DNA of 25,711 nt, taken from NCBI GenBank assembly GCA_023489135.1, contig JAMDCE010000708.1:1-25711 (forward strand). The letters run 5' to 3'. Position 1 is the first letter of the stretch. Each line of letters starts with the position of its first letter. Under the pieces are notes generated by a model. That model made no database searches. It worked only from the letters and a program-made list of their open reading frames with translations, and was not told the DNA's origin. A program made the position numbers and the translations under genes. The DNA is from Chloroflexota bacterium. GTDB taxonomy: Bacteria; Chloroflexota; Chloroflexia; JAMDCE01. Positions 1 through 7,793 of the stretch are shown here, piece after piece.

Positions 1-543
1 GTTCGTTCTAGCTACAGCACCAACGAGGGCACCATTATCCACGAGGGTAAAGGCATGGAGAACAGAAACAAGGTCCGGGGAATCGCTCACGACTCCGACG
101 TCGCCAAGGTCACCCTGGTGGACGTCCCCGATAGACCTGGCGTAGCCTGGCAGGTGTTCACTCCTTTGGCCGAAGCGACGATCAACGTGGACACCATCGT
201 CCAGAACATCGGCTCCGACGGCGTCACCGATCTGTCTTTCACCGTTACCAAGGCCGAGCTGCCCCAGGCCGTGCGCATAGTGGAGAAGGTGGCGCACGAA
301 ATCGGTGCCAGGGATATCCAGAGCAGCCTCGACATGGCCAAGATCTCCATAGTGGGCACGGGAATTCAAAGTCACCCTGGCTACGCCGCCAGAATGTTCA
401 AGGCCCTGGCCGACGCCGGGGTGAACATCGATATGATCAGCACCAGCGAGATTCGCATCACCTGCCTCATCGACGACCACCAGGTCGCCACCGCCGCCAA
501 AGCGTTGCACAAGGCCTTCCAACTGGAGAAGCCAGACGCGTAG
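1..543 (+). CDS. lysC: Aspartokinase, C-terminal regulatory part (5' truncated)
   Basis: Aspartokinase phosphorylates aspartate, the first step towards lysine, threonine and methionine. The frame is open from base 1, so the gene starts upstream and the kinase domain is outside the window. The visible part begins with VRSSYSTNEGTII, the family's linker after the catalytic domain (usually VRSSFS...GT.I). It continues with two ACT domains, roughly from VAKVTLVDVPDRPGVAWQVF and from MAKISIVGTGIQSHPGYAAR. These bind the feedback effectors lysine and/or threonine. The segment INVDTIVQN and the end NIDMISTSEIRITCLI are typical of the ACT pair. The methionine at 55 is internal and not the start. No partner gene of the pathway is in the window. 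The identification is confident; effector specificity cannot be read. Confidence 0.93.
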   Translation, partial: VRSSYSTNEGTIIHEGKGMENRNKVRGIAHDSDVAKVTLVDVPDRPGVAWQVFTPLAEATINVDTIVQNIGSDGVTDLSFTVTKAELPQAVRIVEKVAHEIGARDIQSSLDMAKISIVGTGIQSHPGYAARMFKALADAGVNIDMISTSEIRITCLIDDHQVATAAKALHKAFQLEKPDA

Positions 544-568
544 TGGGATTGTAGAGGTGAACCGTTCG

Positions 569-626
569 AGGGGTTAAGATCAGGAGATGGAAAGCGCCCT
601 GGCCCCTATTTTCTGACCCTTAACCT
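569..626. repeat. Degenerate GGGGTTAAG / CTTAACC palindromic repeat, copy 1
   Basis: The arms gaggggttaagatcag (569-584) and ctgacccttaacctcc (613-628 region) are imperfect inverted copies. The same arm style returns at 1911-2000 and 14313-14393. This is a dispersed intergenic repeat of unknown function. No gene is seen between 544 and 986; the stretch holds this repeat, the next palindromic repeat and a promoter. Confidence 0.4.
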
Positions 627-651
627 CCACCTGCTCTGTCAAAAACCGTCC

Positions 652-760
652 GTAGAGGCGAAGCGCCCGCCATAACCTGATGCGGTCTCACACCCACTGG
701 CAATCCCCGCGAAGCTTGCTCTAGCTGATTCCCAACTCTCAGCGGGTGCTTCGCCCGTAC
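652..760. repeat. MITE/REP-like palindromic repeat, about 109 bp
   Basis: The left arm 652-670 (gtagaggcgaagcgcccgc) and right arm 742-760 (gcgggtgcttcgcccgtac) pair at 16 of 19 positions across a 71-base centre. The same arm core, GGCGAAGCACCCGCC, forms the ends of the repeat at 8811-8913. The element has no coding capacity. It looks like a small non-autonomous mobile or REP-like element. Confidence 0.65.
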
Positions 761-884
761 AGCCCTGCGCTGAGGCCCTACTCCTCAAATCGCCTCTAAC
801 TTACGCTTGCTGCAGAGCTATTTGGCCGGGCTCTCCCTGGGGGGTGATGAGTAGGCCAGTGACGGCACTCATTCCTGAAGCCTG

Positions 885-913
885 TTGACACAAGACATAA
901 GCCAGTGTAGTAT
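885..913 (+). promoter_or_regulatory. Sigma-70-type promoter of the secreted-protein gene
   Basis: TTGACA (885-890), 17 bases, TAGTAT (908-913). Transcription would start near 920, giving a 5' leader of about 65 bases before the GTG start at 987. A ribosome binding site ggaaggag lies at 971-978. Confidence 0.6.
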
Positions 914-986
914 GCCCGTGGAGCGAGCGCTTATCCAAAGCCGCTCCATCGGCCCGTTGGCATTATCTAAGGAAGGAGAAAACTAA

Positions 987-1874
987 GTGAAGAGGCTGCG
1001 ACTTCTTCTGATCGCCACCGTTCTATCCGTCAGCTCCTTGCTAGTAACAGCGCTGCCCACCTCGGCCGCCGGTCCCATTGTCTGGGATGAGGCCTTTGAG
1101 CACGTCTGGAACAGGACGGATCTACCCGTCAACGCTGGTATTGTGAGTCGAAGCTGGTACTGGGGACCGTCCTTCGATACCCGGGAGATGCCCCTGGAGC
1201 CATATGCCCAATCTCCGGGCGCTATGCGTCTTGTCCAGTACTTCGATAAATCCAGAATGGAGATCAACAATCCTTTCGGCAACACAGCCGATCCCTGGTA
1301 TGTTACCAACGGTCTCCTGGTCAAGGAGCTGATCGAGGGCAGCATTCAGGTGGGAGATAGCCAGTTCGAGGGCTCCCTGCCGTCCCAACATCCCGTGGCC
1401 GGAGACCCCTCAGACCCCCTCGCTCCGACCTATGCCACGCTCGGTACGGTGCTCGGTAGGGCCCCCAACGCCGTGGGGATGCCTGCCGTGGCGAGGTTGG
1501 ACAAAGCCGGCAACATCACCCTCGATCCCGCTCTGGGCGCGGATCCCAACGTGCAAATCGTGCTGTATAGCGACACCTACGGGCACAACATTCCTAAGGT
1601 TTTCGATGAGTTCATGAGCCAGACGGGGGTCGTCTACCGTCAAGACCTGGGCGCGATGATGACGGAACTGATTATCAATCCCCTTTTCGCGATGGGCTAT
1701 CCCATTACGGACCCCTTCTGGATGGTGGTCAAGCTCAACGGCGTCGACACGTTGGTGCTGACTCAGGCCTTCGAGCGCCGAGTCCTCACCTACACCCCGA
1801 CCAATCCGGCGGGCTGGCAGGTGGAGATGGGGAACGTTGGCCAACACTACTACAAGTGGAGGTACGGCGGATAG
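987..1874 (+). CDS. Secreted protein of unknown function, Chloroflexota type
   Basis: The start is GTG 987, with ggaaggag at 971-978. Residues 1-28 (MKRLRLLLIATVLSVSSLLV, then TALPTSAAG) form a classical Sec signal peptide with an AxA-type cleavage site near SAA, so the 295-residue product is exported. No catalytic motif is visible. The C-terminal part contains AFERRVLTYTPTNPAGWQVE and GNVGQHYYKWRYGG. From memory this tail is frequent, often in many paralogues, in secreted Chloroflexota proteins of unknown role, where it usually follows another extracellular domain. The middle segment PQVQ-like NVQIVLYSDTYGHNIPKVF has no assignment that I recognise. The gene stands alone with its own promoter and no obvious terminator. 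A surface or cell-wall role is only a guess. Confidence 0.8.
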   Translation: MKRLRLLLIATVLSVSSLLVTALPTSAAGPIVWDEAFEHVWNRTDLPVNAGIVSRSWYWGPSFDTREMPLEPYAQSPGAMRLVQYFDKSRMEINNPFGNTADPWYVTNGLLVKELIEGSIQVGDSQFEGSLPSQHPVAGDPSDPLAPTYATLGTVLGRAPNAVGMPAVARLDKAGNITLDPALGADPNVQIVLYSDTYGHNIPKVFDEFMSQTGVVYRQDLGAMMTELIINPLFAMGYPITDPFWMVVKLNGVDTLVLTQAFERRVLTYTPTNPAGWQVEMGNVGQHYYKWRYGG

Positions 1875-1910
1875 GCGAAGTGCACCACGGAGACACAGAG
1901 GGCACAGAGA

Positions 1911-2000
1911 CGAGGGGTAAGGGGATAATGGTTAGGAGACCGTCGGGTTCGTGAGCTGGCCCTCTGGGCCTGCTCCTTAACCCCTAACCCGTAACCCCTA
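1911..2000. repeat. GGGGTTAAGG-type palindromic repeat, copy 2
   Basis: The left side reads gaggggtaaggggataatgg (1911-1930) and the right side ctccttaacccctaaccc (from about 1973), imperfectly inverted. Just upstream, 1880-1910 holds caccacggagacacagaggg. I recall that motif as a short phrase recurring between genes in many environmental bacteria. It is non-coding and of unknown function. Confidence 0.4.
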
Positions 2001-2009
2001 TAGTCTTCC

Positions 2010-2038
2010 TTGACAGGAAAATCCCAGTTGGCTATACT
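2010..2038 (+). promoter_or_regulatory. Promoter of tRNA-Ala(CGC)
   Basis: TTGACA (2010-2015), 17-base spacer, TATACT (2033-2038). The predicted start is near 2045, about 53 bases before the mature tRNA 5' end at 2098. Confidence 0.75.
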
Positions 2039-2097
2039 TTCGGGGTCGACTCAGGGCATGTTCCGCGGGTCCCGTTCCGGCTGGACCCTAAGACCGT

Positions 2098-2173
2098 GGG
2101 GGCATAGCTCAGCTGGGAGAGCGCTACATTCGCATTGTAGAGGTCAGGGGTTCGAATCCCCTTGCCTCCACCA
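2098..2173 (+). tRNA. tRNA-Ala, anticodon CGC
   Basis: The cloverleaf is complete. The acceptor arm GGGGGCA (2098-2104) pairs with TGCCTCC (2163-2169) with one G-T. The D arm is GCTCAGCTGGGAGAGC. The anticodon arm is CTACA-TTCGCAT-TGTAG with anticodon CGC at loop positions 34-36. The T arm is AGGGG-TTCGAAT-CCCCT. The discriminator is A2170, and CCA is encoded (2171-2173). It reads GCG codons. A strong promoter precedes it. Confidence 0.96.
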
Positions 2174-2574
2174 CTGAACCCGGAGTCGCCTCGAATCCTC
2201 CTGAGATGTTCGGCGGGCATAGAGTTCGCCGCGCCCTGATAACTACATCCCAACGCTGATTTCATCACCCGTGGCCGGCTTGGATCCAGACCAGAATCGC
2301 CTCTTGTCATCCAGGTTCTCCCAGTTTCGCTTTACCTCTGCCTATCTCCCAGGGCGTGGAATCGGAGGCCTCAAGGCGACCCGGGTTCAGGCGCTCGGAA
2401 TCGACGACGATGCCAAGATAAAATCTTCTGCACCAACAGAGCGTTTTCTTAGGAGAAATTGGCTATAGCTCTCGCCGCATAATCGTGGTAGATTTAGAAG
2501 ACAACACTTTCTGTAGTCGGCTTGGGTGACACAGCCGATGAGCAGACTAGCGCCGGCAGCGAAGGCGCTTTGCG
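2174..2574. other. Intergenic stretch with no recognised feature
   Basis: The 400 bases between tRNA-Ala(CGC) and the diguanylate cyclase gene hold a 65-codon open frame (2271-2468) without a ribosome binding site or recognisable protein pattern. I see no clear promoter, terminator or RNA fold. Confidence 0.5.
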
Positions 2575-4491
2575 TTGAAGAGAACTATGGGGCCCGCCAC
2601 CACAGTTTCGAGTCCAACGAGGAGGAGGACAAAGGAATCCGGGATGCCCCCTCATAAATTTCCAGGGCGAGAAGAAGGTCCGGCGACTGGAAGCAGGGCT
2701 TCTTTTTGGCTGGCCTACGTTATTGGAGCGCTGGGAGTGCTGGTAGTTGGAACTTACTATACGCTCGAATACCTGCAGCACCAGCCCGACTATCTCGGCC
2801 ACCTCAGATCAGAAGTTCTCGAGACGGCCACAATATTGCTGCTCGTTCCCGTCTTTTTCACGATCGGGTACCTTTTTGCTAAACAATCGAAGGCCCAGTT
2901 GGATTTGGAGCGCTCTCGACGTGCGGCGGCGGAATCCAACAGGCGCCTCGCCAGCCTCTACGCCATCAGCGCCACCTCGGACAGTTCCCTGGACACAGCC
3001 CGCATTCTCAACGATACACTGGAGCGAATTCTGGAAGTTATTGGTGTCGAGGCGGGGGGCATAAGAATCCTGAGTAAAGATGGAAGAGTTCTTCTGCCCC
3101 ACGCGGCCTCCCGGGGAGTCTCCGAGATGTTCGTGGCCAAAGTCGCAGAATCCTTGGATGTGAGAGTAGGCGTCACTAAGAAGGCTGTCCAGTCCGGGGC
3201 CGTGGTAATAATCGAAGATGTTCAGCATGACCAGCGCATTGCGCTGGAGGCTGTCAGGGAGGAAGGGCTCCGTTCCGTGGCCATTGTACCACTCCAGGGG
3301 CAGGACAGATGTCTTGGCCTAATGTACGTGGCCAGCCATAACGACCATCACTTCAGCCCAGAAGACATACAAATGCTGGAAACGGTGGGACTGAAGGTCG
3401 GTGCGGCTCTGGAACTAGCCACTCTGCACGCAGCGGTCAAAGAAAGAGCCGACCGGTTGACGATCATAAGTGAGCTGGCCAGGGACCTGAGCTCAAGCCT
3501 ATCCTTCGACGATGTCTTGAACCATCTGGGAGCCAATCTAAAGCGGATCGTACGGTTTGACCGGGCGAGCCTCTTTCTGCTGACTCGCGAGGGGGAGATC
3601 GACATTGTGCCAATACTGGTTCCGCTAGGTAGTCAGCTCTACACCGACATTGATTGGCGAGACGAGACCCGGACGCCCTACTGGGTAATAACTCACCGAA
3701 CGGCTTCTATAGAACCCGACCTGGCGAAGGAGAGAGCCTTTGCCGAGGACGAGAATCTTCTCCAGGAAGGCATTAGGTCGAAAGTGAATATTCCTCTCGT
3801 CGCCAGAGATGAAGCGGTGGGCGCGTTGAATCTGGGAAGCTCCTTGCCTAACGCCTACTCAGAGGAAGACCTGGAGATCCTCTTAGCCGTCTCCGGACAC
3901 CTCGCCGCAGCCCTAAGAAACGCCCAGCTTCACGAAGAGGTGGCCAACCTGGCGGTGACAGACGACCTCACGCAACTGTATAACCATCGCCACTTCACTC
4001 AGCGAATGGAGGAGGAGCTGGCGCGGGCCAGAAGGGCCGGCCACCCGCTCTCCCTGGTTTTCATTGACGTGGACAGTCTGAAGAGCGTCAATGACTCATT
4101 AGGCCATCCGGCCGGAGACCAGGTTCTCCGGCACCTTGGAGAAATCCTACTCCAGTGCAAACGGCGGGGGGACATCGCCTGCCGCTACGGTGGAGACGAA
4201 TTTGCGGTGATCCTCCCCGAGTGCGAAGAAGCTGAGGCCTTTCAATTTGCCCAGAGGCTGAAAGAAGCTGTGGCGGTCTCTCAGGGTGGGGAGGACCTCG
4301 CTAAGCTGGTCACCCTATCTCAAGGCGTAGCTTGTTCCAGTGGATGGGCTGAAGGCAACGGCGACAGCCTGCTTATTCGCGCTGACCGGGCGGCCTATCG
4401 GGCGAAGCAACTGGGTAAGGATCGGATTTGCCTCTGGAGCGAGTTGGCCTCCAGCGAGAGACAGATCGGTCCTACCGGCTCGGCGGGGTAG
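2575..4491 (+). CDS. Membrane-bound GAF-GAF-GGDEF diguanylate cyclase
   Basis: Makes the second messenger c-di-GMP from two GTP. From the longest start (TTG 2575, 638 residues) the order is: basic N-terminus; membrane helix about 44-66 (FWLAYVIGALGVLVVGTYY); a second at about 84-104 (TATILLLVPVFFTIGYLF); a short coiled linker; GAF 1 about 130-285; GAF 2 about 290-450; GGDEF about 460-625. The signature RYGGDEF is intact, with GGDEF at 539-543. RRGD at 530-533 is the RxxD inhibitory site, five residues ahead, so product inhibition is expected. There is no EAL or HD-GYP domain. ATG 2644 (residue 24), preceded by aaggaa, is a better start than TTG 2575, which lacks a clear ribosome binding site. 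The sensed signal is unknown; the two helices enclose only a short external loop, so sensing is probably through the cytoplasmic GAFs. Confidence 0.9.
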   Translation: MKRTMGPATTVSSPTRRRTKESGMPPHKFPGREEGPATGSRASFWLAYVIGALGVLVVGTYYTLEYLQHQPDYLGHLRSEVLETATILLLVPVFFTIGYLFAKQSKAQLDLERSRRAAAESNRRLASLYAISATSDSSLDTARILNDTLERILEVIGVEAGGIRILSKDGRVLLPHAASRGVSEMFVAKVAESLDVRVGVTKKAVQSGAVVIIEDVQHDQRIALEAVREEGLRSVAIVPLQGQDRCLGLMYVASHNDHHFSPEDIQMLETVGLKVGAALELATLHAAVKERADRLTIISELARDLSSSLSFDDVLNHLGANLKRIVRFDRASLFLLTREGEIDIVPILVPLGSQLYTDIDWRDETRTPYWVITHRTASIEPDLAKERAFAEDENLLQEGIRSKVNIPLVARDEAVGALNLGSSLPNAYSEEDLEILLAVSGHLAAALRNAQLHEEVANLAVTDDLTQLYNHRHFTQRMEEELARARRAGHPLSLVFIDVDSLKSVNDSLGHPAGDQVLRHLGEILLQCKRRGDIACRYGGDEFAVILPECEEAEAFQFAQRLKEAVAVSQGGEDLAKLVTLSQGVACSSGWAEGNGDSLLIRADRAAYRAKQLGKDRICLWSELASSERQIGPTGSAG

Positions 4492-4586
4492 CCCCCATTT
4501 CATTTACTCCGCTTGTCGCAACGGCCCGCCCTTCTCCGGGCGGTCGAAAACCACGGCCACATCTGTGGCGGAATGTTCGAAGGTTG

Positions 4587-4634
4587 GAAGGTTCGCAGAG
4601 CGGGGGAACGAAACCTTCCGAGGTGCGAACCTTC
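4587..4634 (+). other. Hairpin with alternative pairing upstream of tRNA-Ala(GGC)
   Basis: gaaggttcgc (4587-4596) pairs perfectly with gcgaaccttc (4625-4634). An overlapping alternative pairs ggaaggtt (4586-4593) with aaccttcc (4612-4619). It lies before the tRNA promoter, so it may be the 3' end of the cyclase transcript. No U-run follows, so a classical terminator is not supported. Confidence 0.35.
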
Positions 4635-4662
4635 AGGCGCCAAACCCGGCCGCCGAGTCAGC

Positions 4663-4691
4663 TTGACGCCCCGCATCCGGTCGGCTATAAT
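4663..4691 (+). promoter_or_regulatory. Promoter of tRNA-Ala(GGC), possibly also leuS
   Basis: TTGACG (4663-4668), 17 bases, perfect TATAAT (4686-4691). The start would be near 4698, about 42 bases before the tRNA. No comparable promoter is seen between the tRNA and leuS, so read-through into leuS is plausible. Confidence 0.75.
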
Positions 4692-4739
4692 GAACGCGTC
4701 TTAGCGTTCTGGCTCAGCTGGAATCGCGTCCAGTTTTGA

Positions 4740-4815
4740 GGGGCTGTAGCTCAGTTGGGAGAGCACAACACTGGCAGTGTTGGGGTCAGGGGTTCGAGTC
4801 CCCTCAGCTCCACCA
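4740..4815 (+). tRNA. tRNA-Ala, anticodon GGC
   Basis: The acceptor GGGGCTG (4740-4746) pairs with CAGCTCC (4805-4811). The anticodon arm is CAACA-CTGGCAG-TGTTG with anticodon GGC. The T arm is AGGGG-TTCGAGT-CCCCT. The discriminator is A4812 with encoded CCA (4813-4815). It reads GCC and GCU codons. It is the second alanine tRNA in the window, 2.6 kb from the first. Confidence 0.96.
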
Positions 4816-4933
4816 TATAGCTAGATACTCGACGTCTGACTTCGGGAACCCGCTGTTTCGCCTTTCTGAGAACGGCACACACATTTGCCTTTGCGGTTCG
4901 CGCCAGAAGTCCAGACCCCGGTGTCTAGGCGAG

Positions 4934-4977
4934 ACCTTTCGTCCCAGAGAGCGGGCTCGGGGTGAGAGGTTTTTTTG
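4934..4977 (+). terminator. Intrinsic terminator in the tRNA-leuS gap (candidate attenuator)
   Basis: acctttcgtccc (4934-4945) pairs with ggggtgagaggt (4959-4970) as a 12-bp stem with G-T wobbles and a 13-base loop, followed at once by a run of T (4970-4976). It ends transcription about 120 bases after the tRNA and 43 bases before leuS. It may therefore act as tRNA terminator, leuS attenuator, or both. Confidence 0.6.
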
Positions 4978-5019
4978 TTGGCGCTTTTCGTGATCACAGC
5001 AAAGCCCAGGAGATAAGGG

Positions 5020-7497
5020 ATGAAAGGCAAGTACGCGCCTCAGCAGTTCGAGTCCAAATGGCATGAAAGGTGGCATCGCGACAAACTCGGCCACGCCAGC
5101 GAAGATGACCCCAGGCCGAAATTCTACGCCCTGGTGATGTTTCCGTATCCCTCTGGAGATCTCCACATGGGGCATATGCGAAACTACACCATCGGCGATG
5201 TCATCGCTCGATACAAGACGATGCGGGGATGCAATGTTCTCAACCCCATGGGCTGGGACGCCTTTGGGTTGCCGGCCGAGAACGCGGCCATTGCCGAAGG
5301 GATCCATCCGGCTATCCGCACCTACGCCAACATCGATCGGATGAAAGAGCAGTTCGACAAAATGGGTCTCCGCTATGACTGGGAACGAGAAGTGACCTCT
5401 TGCGATCCCAGCTACTACAAATGGACCCAGTGGTTGTTTCTCCAATTCTACGAATTGGGTCTGGCTTACAAGAAATTGGCTCCAGCCAACTGGTGCCCTT
5501 CGTGCCGCACCGTGCTGGCCAATGAGCAAGTGGTGGACGATGGTCACTGCGAACGTTGCGGAAGCCTGGTCACTAAGCGAGATCTCAATCAGTGGTTCTT
5601 CAGAATCACCGCCTACGCCCAGCGGCTTCTTGACGACATCGCCATGCTGGAAGACTGGCCGGAAAGAGTCAAGTTGATGCAGCGAAACTGGATCGGTCGC
5701 AGCGAGGGCAGTGAGATCCTGTTTCCTCTGGAGAACAGCACCGAAAAGATGGCCGTTTTCACCACTCGCCCCGACACGATCTACGGCGCCACCTTCATGG
5801 TTCTGGCTCCGGAGCATCCCCTCGTCGATAAGCTCACCACTCCCGAGCGACAAGCCGAGGTAACCGCCTATGTGGAGAGAGCGCGACGCGAAAGCGAGAT
5901 CGAGCGCCTTTCCACCGAGAAAGAGAAAACGGGCGCCTTTATCGGGGCCTACGCCATCAATCCCTTTTCCCAGACCCGCATACCCATCTGGATAGCCGAT
6001 TACGTCCTGATGGGTTACGGCACTGGTGCAATAATGGCTGTGCCGGCGCATGACGAGCGCGACTTCGAGTTCGCCCACAAGTTCGATCTGCCCATTATCA
6101 CGGTGATTGTACCCAGTCCGGCCGAGGGGGCCGCTCCCACAGCGCCAGAAGGCGAACCAGAACTGTACGTCGAGCCGGGAGTTATGGTCAACTCCGGTCC
6201 CTTCGATGGTATGGATAACGAAGACGGGAAGAAGGCCGTCACTCGATATATGGAGGACCGGGGCTGGGGCAAAGGAACCATCAGCTATCGTCTGCGTGAT
6301 TGGCTGATCTCTCGACAACGCTACTGGGGAGCGCCTATCCCCATTGTCTACTGCGACAAGTGCGGGGTAGTTCCAGTGCCCAAAGAACAGTTGCCGGTTA
6401 TTCTACCCAGGGACGTGGAGTTTCGCCCCACGGGAGAGTCACCTTTGACTCTGGTTCCGGAGTTTGTCAACACCACCTGCCCCACCTGTGGTGGCCCGGC
6501 GAAACGCGAGACGGATACGATGGACACATTCGTCGACTCGTCCTGGTACTACTTCCGCTTTGCCGATCCACACAATGAAGAGGCGCCGTTCGACCCCGGC
6601 AGGGTGGCCTACTGGTTGCCGGTCGACCAGTACACGGGGGGAGTTGAGCATGCCATTCTCCACCTCATGTATTCTCGCTTCTTTACTAAAGCCCTCTACG
6701 ATGCGGGCCTGGTCCAGGTGCAAGAGCCTTTCGAGCGTCTCTTTACCCAGGGTATGATCACCAAGAATGGGATGAAGATGTCCAAGTCCAAGGGCAACGT
6801 CGTCCCGGTCGACGAGATGGTGGGCCGCTATGGTGCCGACACGGCGCGGGTCTTCATTCTGTTCCTCGGGCCGCCGGAGATGGATGCCGAGTGGAGCGAT
6901 CAGGGCGTTGAGGGAGCCTATCGCTTCCTGGGCCGCGTCTGGCGCCTGATCGATGAGAAGGTGCGGCTGCCCCAAGAGCCCTTGGATTACGCTGGGCTTG
7001 ATAGCGAGGATCGTGGGCTAATGCGAGCCGCTCACCAGACGATTCGTAGGGTGACCGAGGACATCGAACGTTACCATTACAACACCGCCGTCAGCGCCAT
7101 CATGGAACTGACCAACTCCATGGTCGCCTACAAGGAAGCTCGGGGCGTCACGCCAGCTTTCAACGAGGCCGCGCGGGACCTCCTGCTGCTTCTGGCCCCT
7201 ATTGCTCCTCATATCTCCGAAGAGCTCTGGTCGACCGTCGGAGGTCGGTGCAGCATCCATCTCCAGCCCTGGCCGGAATGGAAAGAGGAGTTGGCCGCCG
7301 TCGAGGAGATAACGCTCGTAGTGCAGATCAACGGGAAGGTGAGAGACCGCATCACCGCGCCGGCCGAAGTCAGCGAAGAAGGGGCGCAGCGGCTCGCCAT
7401 GGAGAGCCCGCGGGTCAAGGGTCATCTGGAAGGAACGAAAATCCGGCGGGTGATCTATGTGCCTGGTCGCCTGATCAATATCGTGGTCGGCGGATAG
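5020..7497 (+). CDS. leuS: Leucyl-tRNA synthetase
   Basis: Attaches leucine to tRNA-Leu in the cytoplasm. The 825-residue length fits bacterial LeuRS. HMGH at 49-52 is the class I HIGH motif, and KMSKS at 586-590 is the second ATP-binding signature. A zinc-ribbon-like CPSC...CERC lies after the Rossmann start, and a second CDKC...CPTC pair sits in the central region. The CP1 editing domain, about 225-410, shows TTRPDTIYGATFMVLAPEHP and GTGAIMAVPAHDERD, so mischarged tRNA would be hydrolysed. The anticodon-binding helical domain and C-terminal QINGKVRDRI module are present. The start ATG 5020 has aggaga at 5009-5014. A long leader with an intrinsic terminator precedes the gene; no T-box consensus is seen in it. 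Confidence 0.98.
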   Translation: MKGKYAPQQFESKWHERWHRDKLGHASEDDPRPKFYALVMFPYPSGDLHMGHMRNYTIGDVIARYKTMRGCNVLNPMGWDAFGLPAENAAIAEGIHPAIRTYANIDRMKEQFDKMGLRYDWEREVTSCDPSYYKWTQWLFLQFYELGLAYKKLAPANWCPSCRTVLANEQVVDDGHCERCGSLVTKRDLNQWFFRITAYAQRLLDDIAMLEDWPERVKLMQRNWIGRSEGSEILFPLENSTEKMAVFTTRPDTIYGATFMVLAPEHPLVDKLTTPERQAEVTAYVERARRESEIERLSTEKEKTGAFIGAYAINPFSQTRIPIWIADYVLMGYGTGAIMAVPAHDERDFEFAHKFDLPIITVIVPSPAEGAAPTAPEGEPELYVEPGVMVNSGPFDGMDNEDGKKAVTRYMEDRGWGKGTISYRLRDWLISRQRYWGAPIPIVYCDKCGVVPVPKEQLPVILPRDVEFRPTGESPLTLVPEFVNTTCPTCGGPAKRETDTMDTFVDSSWYYFRFADPHNEEAPFDPGRVAYWLPVDQYTGGVEHAILHLMYSRFFTKALYDAGLVQVQEPFERLFTQGMITKNGMKMSKSKGNVVPVDEMVGRYGADTARVFILFLGPPEMDAEWSDQGVEGAYRFLGRVWRLIDEKVRLPQEPLDYAGLDSEDRGLMRAAHQTIRRVTEDIERYHYNTAVSAIMELTNSMVAYKEARGVTPAFNEAARDLLLLLAPIAPHISEELWSTVGGRCSIHLQPWPEWKEELAAVEEITLVVQINGKVRDRITAPAEVSEEGAQRLAMESPRVKGHLEGTKIRRVIYVPGRLINIVVGG

Positions 7498-7573
7498 CTG
7501 GCGTGCGGGCGGCTACAGAAACCGCCAGACTATCACTCTGAGGTGGGTTATTGTCCGCCTGAGCTTCATATTT

Positions 7574-7738
7574 GTCACCCTGAGCGAAGTGAAGGGTCTC
7601 GGTTGTCGACGGAGATTCCTGGCTACTGGCAGAACAGCCTGTTTCCGTCGACTGCCGTTCTGAGGACCACGGAATATTCATCTCGGGGTAGCAGGCTCTC
7701 GATGTCATCCTGAGGAGCGCTAGCGACGAAGAATGACA
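7574..7738. repeat. Two GTCAYCCTGAG-type intergenic repeat units
   Basis: Unit 1 begins gtcaccctgagcgaagtgaa (7574). Unit 2 (7703-7738) begins tgtcatcctgaggagcgc and closes with gaatgaca, so its ends are inverted (TGTCAT/ATGACA) around AGCGCTAGCG. I recall the phrase GTCATYCTGAGCGAAG as a widespread dispersed repeat in Chloroflexota and other environmental genomes. No gene is seen in 7498-7793 apart from these. Confidence 0.5.
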
Positions 7739-7793
7739 AGGCCCCGTCGAGACGGCCCTGTTTCCCCAATAGGCTGATGGATCGCGATGGGTT

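Noticed and set aside
2032..2310. Minus-strand frame reading GKGIRTPDLYNANVALSQLSYA
   Set aside because: This is the well-known false protein made by translating the antisense of a tRNA gene; it lies across tRNA-Ala(CGC).
4736..4993. Plus-strand frame beginning MRGCSSVGRAQHWQ
   Set aside because: A classic spurious translation of a tRNA (GCSSVGRA...GFESPQLHH); it covers tRNA-Ala(GGC) and its terminator.
4816..5019. T-box riboswitch in front of leuS
   Set aside because: The terminator is present, but no AGGGTGGNACCGCG-like T-box sequence or specifier stem could be found.
4804..6318. 504-codon minus-strand open frame opposite leuS
   Set aside because: Long but opposite an unmistakable LeuRS, without family motifs or ribosome binding site; a product of codon bias on the complementary strand.
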